A stretch of 8,368 bases of DNA from CAVPGH01 sp046726955. GTDB taxonomy: Bacteria; Acidobacteriota; Vicinamibacteria; Fen-336. The position numbers and the translations under genes are program-made. The stretch covers positions 1 to 8,368 of the forward strand of contig JBKPBQ010000486.1 of assembly GCA_046726955.1 (NCBI GenBank), in the 5' to 3' direction. The notes under the pieces are model-generated. The model saw nothing but the letters and a program-made list of their open reading frames with translations, was not told where the DNA came from and did not search any database. Shown here piece by piece: positions 1-4,789 of this stretch. Positions within the stretch are counted from its first letter, which is position 1. Each line of letters starts with the position of its first letter.

Positions 1-2
1 TT

Positions 3-824
3 CCCGCCCAGACCGGCCTGGCCTACGGGCGGCTGCGGGGCGGGAGGGCCGCCGAGGCGAGCCGTCTCTTCGGCATGGTCCTCGACGACCGGCCGGAGTA
101 TTTGCCCGCCCTCGTGGGGGCGGGAGGGGCGGCGCTCAAGCAGGGAGACGCCGCGGGGGCGGCTGCCCTCCTCGAGCAGGACCCCGTGCAGGACCGCCAG
201 GTGCTGCTTCGGCTCGGCGAGATCCTGATCGGCATGCAGGACTACGCGAAAGCCTCGGATGTCTACCGGAAGCTCCTGCTCAAGGACCCGCGCGACGACG
301 AGGCGCTGCGCCGGTCGCGGGAGGTTCGCGATGCGCAGGAGCTGTTGCTCATGCCCGAGGAGTATCGGCGGATCGCGACCTCCTCGCGGCTGTCGCGGGC
401 CGATCTCGCCGCCCTCGTCGACGTGAAGGTCACGGCCCTGCGGCGGGTGGCCGAGCGCGAGCCGAAGGTCGCGATCGACATCTCGGGCTCCTGGGCCCGG
501 GACCACATCGCCGACGTGCTCGCCCTGGACATCATGGACGTCTACCCGAACCACACCTTCCAGCCGGGAGCGATGGTCCGGAGGAGCGACGTGGCGCGGG
601 CCCTCGGGCGCGTCCTGGACCTCCTGCGCTTCCCGCGCGCGGCGGCGGTCCAGGTCCCCTCCGACATGTCCCCGAACAACCTCGTCTACGACCGGGTCGA
701 GCGCGTCCTCGCGGCCGGCCTCATGGACGTGACCCCGAGCGGCGCCTTCGAGCCGTGGCGGCCCGTCACGGGGCCCGAGGCCGTCGAGGCGATCGAGGCG
801 CTCGTGCGGCTCGTGGGGACCTGA
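3..824 (+). CDS. TPR protein with two C-terminal S-layer-homology-like repeats (3' part)
   Basis: The reading frame is open from the window edge, so the start lies upstream; the ATG at 75 is internal. The N-terminal half (about 3-330) has helical TPR-like repeats: a segment with GRAAEASRLF, then a second with KASDVYRKLLLKDPRDDEAL, typical of a protein-interaction scaffold. A linker with EEYRRIATSSRLSRADLAAL follows. The C-terminal part (about 483-815) holds two SLH-like units: one with HIADVLALDIMDVYPNHTFQP followed by an RRSDVARAL helix, and one with RVERVLAAGLMDVTPSGAFEP followed by TGPEAVEAIEAL. SLH units commonly anchor proteins to the cell wall or envelope, or act as interaction modules in Gram-negative outer-membrane proteins; an envelope role is inferred. 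No signal peptide can be judged because the N-terminus is missing. The gene ends 71 bp before the Crp/Fnr regulator. Confidence 0.8.
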   Translation, partial: PAQTGLAYGRLRGGRAAEASRLFGMVLDDRPEYLPALVGAGGAALKQGDAAGAAALLEQDPVQDRQVLLRLGEILIGMQDYAKASDVYRKLLLKDPRDDEALRRSREVRDAQELLLMPEEYRRIATSSRLSRADLAALVDVKVTALRRVAEREPKVAIDISGSWARDHIADVLALDIMDVYPNHTFQPGAMVRRSDVARALGRVLDLLRFPRAAAVQVPSDMSPNNLVYDRVERVLAAGLMDVTPSGAFEPWRPVTGPEAVEAIEALVRLVGT

Positions 825-846
825 TGCGGGGGCTGGGAGGCGGGAG

Positions 847-852
847 TATACT
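847..852 (+). promoter_or_regulatory. Possible -10 element of the crp/fnr-type gene
   Basis: TATACT lies in the 71-bp gap before the regulator and matches the sigma-70 -10 consensus at 5 of 6 positions. It sits in the 8-bp palindrome AGTATACT (845-852), within the loop of the inverted repeat GGAGGC (836-841)/GCCTCC (856-861). No convincing -35 box is seen about 17 bp upstream. Transcription would begin near 859, giving a leader of roughly 37 nt that carries a strong Shine-Dalgarno. Confidence 0.4.
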
Positions 853-895
853 TTAGCCTCCGCAGAAGTCGAGACGGCGTCAGGAGGTCGCCGCC

Positions 896-1570
896 ATGGA
901 CGAGCGTGAGCTCCTTCGAAGCGTGCCCCTTTTCTCGGAGCTGGGCGAGCCTGAGATCAGCAGCCTCGGGCGCCTCGCTACGCGTCGGCGCTATCCGAAG
1001 GACACCGTCGTCTTCTTCGAGAACGAGGAGGGCGACTTCTTCTTCACGATCGTCCAGGGCCGGATCAAGGTCACGATCCTCGGCGACGACGGCCGCGAGA
1101 TCATCCTGAGCGTGCTGGGACCGGGAGACTTCTTCGGGGAGATGGCGCTGCTCGACAACGAGCCGCGCTCCGCCACCGCCATCGCGGTGGAGGACGCGGA
1201 GTTGCTCTCCCTCCACCGCACGGATTTCCAGGGGGTCATCGGCGACAACCCCGCGATCAGCCACGCGCTCATCAAGATCCTCACCGCCCGGCTCCGCCGG
1301 GCGAACCACCAGATCCAGACCCTCGCGCTGCTGGACGTCTACGGGCGCGTCGCGCGGGTCATCCTGGACATGGCCAAGGAGGAGGGCCGGCGCCTCAAGG
1401 ACGGGCGGATCGCCTTCCGGCGGGCCACGCACCAGGAGATCGCCAACCGCATCGGCACCACGCGCGAGACCGTCACGCGCATGCTGAAGGACCTGGAGCG
1501 CCAGTCCCTCATCCGGATCGAGGGCAAGGAGATCGTCCTCCAGCCGGGGTTCGAGAAGGTCTTCGACTAG
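896..1570 (+). CDS. Crp/Fnr-family transcriptional regulator
   Basis: This 224-residue protein has the standard two-domain layout. Residues about 8-115 form a cyclic-nucleotide-binding-type beta barrel, with GDFFGEMALLDNEPRSATA near residues 76-95 matching the phosphate-binding cassette, including the Arg-Ser pair of E. coli CRP. A long dimerisation helix follows (LALLDVYGRVARVIL), then a winged HTH with THQEIANRIGTTRETVTRML at about 178-197. The RETVxR recognition helix is the same as that of E. coli CRP, so a TGTGA-like half-site is plausible. By my alignment, CRP Thr127 and Ser128, which contact cAMP, are Ala and Asn here, so the ligand is uncertain. There is no FNR-type Cys cluster. The ATG is well supported by AGGAGGT at 882-888, 7 nt upstream. 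The next gene begins 11 nt after the stop, so read-through is likely. I infer a global or stress regulator; targets cannot be read from the window. Confidence 0.93.
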   Translation: MDERELLRSVPLFSELGEPEISSLGRLATRRRYPKDTVVFFENEEGDFFFTIVQGRIKVTILGDDGREIILSVLGPGDFFGEMALLDNEPRSATAIAVEDAELLSLHRTDFQGVIGDNPAISHALIKILTARLRRANHQIQTLALLDVYGRVARVILDMAKEEGRRLKDGRIAFRRATHQEIANRIGTTRETVTRMLKDLERQSLIRIEGKEIVLQPGFEKVFD

Positions 1571-1581
1571 GAATCGCCCCG

Positions 1582-2052
1582 GTGGAGTTGGGGCCGATTC
1601 GAAGCGTCCTCGAGGCCCTCGAACGCGAGGGTGTCCGGTACGCCGTCTTCGGGGCCGTGGCGATAAACATCCACGGTCTGGCGCGGGCGACTCAGGACCT
1701 GGACATATTCATCGCACCGGAGATCGACAACGTCGAGCGTCTGAAGAAGGCGTTGCACGCAGTCTTCGTCGACGACGAGATCGACAAGATCCTTGCCGAG
1801 GACCTCCTCGGCGACTATCCCGCCGTGCAGTACGTGACGCCCACGGGAGACTTCTCGATCGACATCCTCACGCGGCTGGGTGAAGCATTCCGCTGGAGCG
1901 ACCTGGAGATCGTGCGACTTCCCTTCGAAGGACTGACGGTCAGCGTAGTCACGCCGACTACGCTCTACCGCATGAAGAAGGACACGGTGCGGCCCAAGGA
2001 CCGGATGGACGCAGAGGAGCTACGCCGCCGGTTCAATATCGAGGGGGACTGA
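1582..2052 (+). CDS. Nucleotidyltransferase-fold protein (MNT/AbiEii-like), first gene of a two-gene module
   Basis: This 156-residue protein shows the minimal nucleotidyltransferase pattern. After a short helix comes GVRYAVFGAVAINIHG (residues 17-32), then RATQDLDIF with Asp39 and Asp41, and a third candidate metal ligand, Asp94, in FSIDIL. The C-terminal TLYRMKKDTVRPKDRMDAEEL resembles the Lys/Arg and Asp-rich helix seen in AbiEii and related transferases. Such proteins move a nucleotide onto RNA, protein or a small molecule, and several are toxins or antitoxins of type IV or HEPN-MNT systems. The substrate is unknown here. Translation starts at GTG, 11 nt after the upstream stop, with only a weak AGGA (1569-1572) ahead of it; ATG alternatives would remove the core fold. 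Its stop overlaps the next start by 1 nt (TGATG), suggesting coupled translation. Sampled G+C (35/60 at 1921-1980) is below that of the neighbouring regulator. Confidence 0.8.
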   Translation: MELGPIRSVLEALEREGVRYAVFGAVAINIHGLARATQDLDIFIAPEIDNVERLKKALHAVFVDDEIDKILAEDLLGDYPAVQYVTPTGDFSIDILTRLGEAFRWSDLEIVRLPFEGLTVSVVTPTTLYRMKKDTVRPKDRMDAEELRRRFNIEGD

Positions 2053-2336
2053 TGCCCGTGCGAAAGTTCCGTTCGGTGGAGGAGATGGACGGCCCGATCT
2101 GGCACGCGCCCGGGGATGCGGCGCTCTCAAGGGCGATTCGGTTCGTGTGGGGGCTGGCCCATCGCACGACAAAGCCGCACTTCCCGCCCGGAGTCTACAA
2201 GCACCGGACCATCGAGGATCTCAACGCGCTCCGGCAGGCCTGGGACGACGCCAACTTCCATGCCCATCGGAAGCGACTCGAGTCGCAGGGCGGTGCAACG
2301 GTTGCAGAGGGACGCGATCGGGGCGCTAGGGGTTGA
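2052..2336 (+). CDS. Small conserved-looking partner of the nucleotidyltransferase
   Basis: I do not recognise a named family. The 94-residue product starts at the ATG of a TGATG stop-start overlap, with AGGGGG (2042-2047) 4 nt before it, so it is very probably co-translated with the transferase. It is basic, without a signal peptide or membrane segment. Two parts look structured: residues about 5-35 (FRSVEEM, then PGDAALSRAIRFVWGLAHRT) and 40-72 (FPPGVYKHRTIEDLNALRQA then WDDANFHAHRKRL). From memory, similar short proteins sit beside stand-alone nucleotidyltransferases in other GC-rich genomes, which suggests an antitoxin, cofactor or substrate; this is inference. The last 15 or so residues are low-complexity Arg/Gly and may be a drifted tail. 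Its 3' end overlaps the convergent VWFA gene by 11 bp. Confidence 0.7.
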   Translation: MPVRKFRSVEEMDGPIWHAPGDAALSRAIRFVWGLAHRTTKPHFPPGVYKHRTIEDLNALRQAWDDANFHAHRKRLESQGGATVAEGRDRGARG

Positions 2337-3288
2337 CCGTCGTCGGCTGGCTCAGAGCAGGCTCCGGCGCCGGCGCGAGCATCCGGGGATACAGGAGCCG
2401 GACGCTGTCGAGCTTCGTTCCCTCCGGCCCGAGGACCTCGATCTTCAGTTCGTGTACTCTGTCGACACGTCGGGGTAGGAGGACTTCGAGGCGATAGACC
2501 TCGCCGACGAGTTGGGCGAGCGATCTCGTGAGCTCCTTCGCCTTGAACTTGCCCGCTTCGAGGACGAGGCCGCCGGTGGCGTTGGTGATCCGCGTTGCCC
2601 AGCTTTGGGCAACAGGGAAGCGCCGGCCGCCTGCTAAAGGCGCAACCGCCACGCGGCTGACGAAGACCCGAACGCCGGATTGGAGCGCGGCCTCTACCGC
2701 CCTGTCATCGGTCTCCATGCTCGCGCTATCCTCGCAGTCGCTGATCAGGTAGACGACGTCGGCAAAGCCTGTTCCCCCCAGCGTGCGGCTGATTGCGACC
2801 ACTCCGTTATAGACGGCGGTGGAGCCATGTGGCGGCTGCTTACTGGCTTCGATGAGCGCCTGCCGCAACGCGCCCGCGTCGTTCGTCAGATCCGAGCGCA
2901 GCTCCAGCTCCTCGCGCAGCTCCAGCAGGCCCACCCGATGAGGAGGTATGAAGGCTGCGACAAGCTCTTGCGCCACAGCCCACGCGAGGTCTATGCCTTT
3001 GGCAGCTCGCATGCTTTCGCTCGTGTCGACCACGAGCGCGATCCGACGCGGGGTCGTATCGATCCCGGCAGAAACGACCTGAACCGGCTCGCCGCGAAAA
3101 CGGACGCGGAAGCTGGAGGCGGTCAATCCACGGACGTTCGCGCCGGTCTTGTCGATGACGTTGACCGCGAGGACGCGACGTTCCGGCTCGACGTGCGCAT
3201 AGAGCGACGACGTGGACGTGGCAGGGATTGTGGAAAGAAGCGCTGACGCGACGACGTAGGGTGATGGGCGCCAGGAACTGCGCCTCAA
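2326..3288 (-). CDS. Exported VWFA-domain protein with an intact MIDAS site
   Basis: This 320-residue protein begins with a positively charged stretch and a hydrophobic segment (YVVASALLSTIPA, residues 11-23), which reads as a signal peptide. Residues about 37-75 form a beta-rich lead-in (VLAVNVIDKTGANVRGLTASSF). The von Willebrand factor A domain follows: IALVVDTSESM carries the metal-ion-dependent adhesion site DxSxS (Asp88, Ser90, Ser92), GSTAVYNG supplies Thr157, and LISDCEDSAS supplies Asp184. The MIDAS is complete, so divalent-metal-dependent protein binding is likely. The layout resembles the VWFA-related proteins common in Acidobacteriota, whose roles are mostly unknown. The start is TTG at 3288: no in-frame ATG exists nearby, and a stop at 3316-3318 closes the frame upstream. 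The start lies 7 nt after the msrA stop, so it probably depends on transcription and ribosomes arriving from msrA. Sampled G+C is 60-63%. Confidence 0.85.
   Translation of the reverse strand: MRRSSWRPSPYVVASALLSTIPATSTSSLYAHVEPERRVLAVNVIDKTGANVRGLTASSFRVRFRGEPVQVVSAGIDTTPRRIALVVDTSESMRAAKGIDLAWAVAQELVAAFIPPHRVGLLELREELELRSDLTNDAGALRQALIEASKQPPHGSTAVYNGVVAISRTLGGTGFADVVYLISDCEDSASMETDDRAVEAALQSGVRVFVSRVAVAPLAGGRRFPVAQSWATRITNATGGLVLEAGKFKAKELTRSLAQLVGEVYRLEVLLPRRVDRVHELKIEVLGPEGTKLDSVRLLYPRMLAPAPEPALSQPTTVNP
2594..2613. repeat. Perfect 8-bp hairpin inside the VWFA gene
   Basis: GTTGCCCA (2594-2601) and TGGGCAAC (2606-2613) are exact reverse complements around the tetraloop GCTT. On the minus strand this codes for VAQSWAT of the VWFA protein. 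There is no T-tract on either side, so it is not a typical intrinsic terminator; it may be chance or an mRNA structure. Confidence 0.5.
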
Positions 3289-3295
3289 GGCCAGT

Positions 3296-3961
3296 CTAGG
3301 GTTGGACGCTCGCGGTCAAGCCCGTGGGGCAGGCCACTCCCGTTCCGCCGATGCCGCAGTAGCCGCCCGGGTTCTTGGCCAGGTACTGCTGGTGATAATC
3401 CTCGGCGTAATAGAACTCGGGGGCCTCGCGTAGCTCGGTCGTGATCGCTCCGTGGCCGGCGGCGCCGAGCGCCTTCTGGTAGGACTCGCGGCTGGCTTCC
3501 GCGGCCTTGCGCTGCTCGTCGCCGTACCAGTAGATCGTCGACCGGTACTGCGTCCCCACGTCGTTGCCCTGCCGCATGCCCTGCGTGGGATCGTGGTTCT
3601 CCCAGAAGACGCGGAGCAGCGTCTCGTAGGACACCTTGCGCGGGTCGAAGACGACGCGGACGACCTCGGCGTGACCGGTCTGCCCGCTGCAGACCTCGCG
3701 GTAGGTCGGGTTGGCAGTGGAGCCGCCCGCGTACCCGACGGACGTCGAGAAGACGCCCGGCAGCTCCCAGAACTTCCGCTCCGCACCCCAGAAGCAGCCC
3801 ATGCCGAAGAGGGCGAGCTCGAGTCCGGAGGGGAAGGGCGGCTCGAGGGGAGCGCCGCTCACGTAGTGCGCGCGGGGCACCGGCATGCGCTCGCCGCGGC
3901 CGGGCAGGGCCGCTTCGGGCGTCGGGATCGCGAGCGGCTTGCGCCCCAGGAAGAGCGCCAT
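3296..3961 (-). CDS. msrA: Peptide methionine (S)-S-oxide reductase MsrA
   Basis: MsrA reduces the S epimer of methionine sulfoxide in proteins and free methionine, using thioredoxin as the final electron donor. The 221-residue product has the catalytic GCFWG motif (Cys56) followed by VGYAGG. It also has the conserved YREVCSGQTGHAEVV block, then FWENHDPTQGMRQGNDVGTQ, and the C-terminal recycling cysteines in YCGIGGTGVAC (Cys202, Cys211). All three cysteines of the E. coli-type relay are present; Cys202 to Cys211 is one residue longer than the E. coli spacing. The chosen ATG (3959-3961) overlaps the hsp20 stop as TGATG. The frame stays open to 4414, but that extension only shadows hsp20 in another frame and is rejected. 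E. coli MsrA is 212 residues, so the length fits. There is no signal peptide, so it is cytoplasmic. Confidence 0.97.
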   Translation of the reverse strand: MALFLGRKPLAIPTPEAALPGRGERMPVPRAHYVSGAPLEPPFPSGLELALFGMGCFWGAERKFWELPGVFSTSVGYAGGSTANPTYREVCSGQTGHAEVVRVVFDPRKVSYETLLRVFWENHDPTQGMRQGNDVGTQYRSTIYWYGDEQRKAAEASRESYQKALGAAGHGAITTELREAPEFYYAEDYHQQYLAKNPGGYCGIGGTGVACPTGLTASVQP

Positions 3962-4407
3962 CAGTCCGCCCGCTCCACCCTCACTCGCCAGGAGCCGCGC
4001 GGCCGCACCTTGGGCACCTCCAGCCGCAGGAGCCCGTCCGCGAACTGCGCGCTCACGCGGTCGGGATCGACGTCTTCGGGAAACTGGAACGTCCGGGAGA
4101 AGGGACCGAAGCGGCGCTCCATGCGGTGAAAGCCTTCGGGCTTGCCTCCCTGCATGTGCCGCTGGCCGCGGACGGTCAGGGCGTCGCCTTCGGCGTGGAC
4201 TTCGATGTCGTCCTTGTCGAGGCCGGGCAGCTCGATCTCCAGAAGGAAGGCCTCCGGGGTCTCGAAGACGTCGGCGAGCGGCACCCAGTCGCCCGAGAGG
4301 AGGGAGGGCTCGTCCAGCTGCTCCCGGGAAAGGCTCGCCTCGAATAGCCGGTTCATCCGCTCTTGCAGCTCCAGGAGCTCCTTGAGCGGGTCGGCTCGGA
4401 GGGTCAC
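3961..4407 (-). CDS. Small heat-shock protein, Hsp20/alpha-crystallin family
   Basis: This 148-residue protein is an ATP-independent holdase that binds unfolding proteins. Residues about 1-40 are the variable N-terminal arm (LLELQERMNRLFEASL). The alpha-crystallin domain spans about 41-135: VPLADVFETPEAFLLEIELPG, then DDIEVHAEGDALTVRGQR, a phenylalanine-rich RRFGPFSRTFQFPE, and the signature ADGLLRLEVPK. The tail ends WRVRVERAD, where V-R-V may stand in for the usual I-X-I oligomerisation motif. The start is GTG at 4405-4407; the overlapping ATG at 4407-4409 is immediately followed by a stop and cannot be used. No Shine-Dalgarno is visible, but a good promoter lies directly upstream, so the mRNA may be leaderless. 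It overlaps msrA by 1 nt, linking chaperone and oxidised-methionine repair in one transcript. Confidence 0.95.
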   Translation of the reverse strand: MTLRADPLKELLELQERMNRLFEASLSREQLDEPSLLSGDWVPLADVFETPEAFLLEIELPGLDKDDIEVHAEGDALTVRGQRHMQGGKPEGFHRMERRFGPFSRTFQFPEDVDPDRVSAQFADGLLRLEVPKVRPRGSWRVRVERAD

Positions 4408-4442
4408 ATGACAATTCTAGGGCGATCTCGGAGCCCGAGCAA
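4408..4442 (-). promoter_or_regulatory. Sigma-70-type promoter of the hsp20-msrA-VWFA cluster
   Basis: On the minus strand, TTGCTC (4442-4437) and TAGAAT (4419-4414) are separated by exactly 17 nt. The -10 box matches the consensus at 5 of 6 positions and the -35 box has the key TTG. Only 6 nt lie between the -10 box and the GTG, so a start site 7 nt downstream falls on the first base of that codon. No heat-shock CIRCE-like inverted repeat is visible. Confidence 0.55.
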
Positions 4443-4466
4443 CGCGACCGGGCATCGGGCTGATGG

Positions 4467-4784
4467 TCAAGGGGCCGCGGGGAGATCGCGAGGCAGGAGG
4501 TGGGGGCGGTTGCGGAGAGTGACCGCGCCGAAACGGCGAAGGTCGAGGGTGGCGATCGCTTCGGCGTTCCTTCGCTCGGCGATGGCCATGACTACCGAGT
4601 CGACGAGCCCGAGGCGCAGCGCCTTGTAGCGGCGGGCGATCTCCTGGGCGCGGGTCAGGTCGATCAGATCTCCCCACTCGAGCGCCCACGCGCCCCCTGC
4701 GAGGTCGGACACGAAGCGCTCCGCCGCGCGGTAGCCGACGTGTGTGGAGCGGAAGGAGGTCGATGCTCGACCCCTGCTGGCCAA
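4467..4784 (-). pseudogene. Truncated PIN-domain (VapC-like) remnant
   Basis: The translated sequence matches the C-terminal two thirds of VapC-type PIN ribonucleases: VGYRAAERFVSDLAGGAWAL, then RAQEIARRYKALRLGLVDSV with the third acidic residue, AIAERRNAEAIATLD with the fourth, and RRFGAVTLRNRPHLLP at the end. The N-terminal part with the first catalytic Asp (hhDTSxL) and the conserved Glu is absent. The upstream sequence runs straight into the 3' end of mutS. The only possible start near the junction is TTG at 4784, giving 105 residues against about 130-140 for intact VapC. In another frame the bases about 4754-4773 read IDLLPLH, resembling the missing EVDYLL segment, so a frameshift is possible as well as a deletion. 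No VapB-type antitoxin is nearby. Most likely it is a decayed toxin gene; a short functional protein is less likely. Confidence 0.6.
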
Positions 4785-4789
4785 CCGGC

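Noticed and set aside
4404..4413. GTCACATGAC at the hsp20 start as a CRP-type operator
   Set aside because: Only 4-bp arms with a 2-nt centre, far from the TGTGA-N6-TCACA layout; likely chance.
3962..4414. N-terminal extension of the msrA frame
   Set aside because: It lies wholly over hsp20 in another frame and reads as Arg/Pro/Gly-rich sequence without MsrA similarity; the ATG at 3961 overlaps the hsp20 stop neatly.
4427..4439. Inverted repeat CTCGG-AGC-CCGAG between the PIN remnant and hsp20 as a terminator
   Set aside because: The stem is only 5 bp with a 3-nt loop, no T-tract follows on the minus strand, and it overlaps the spacer and -35 region of the better-supported hsp20 promoter.
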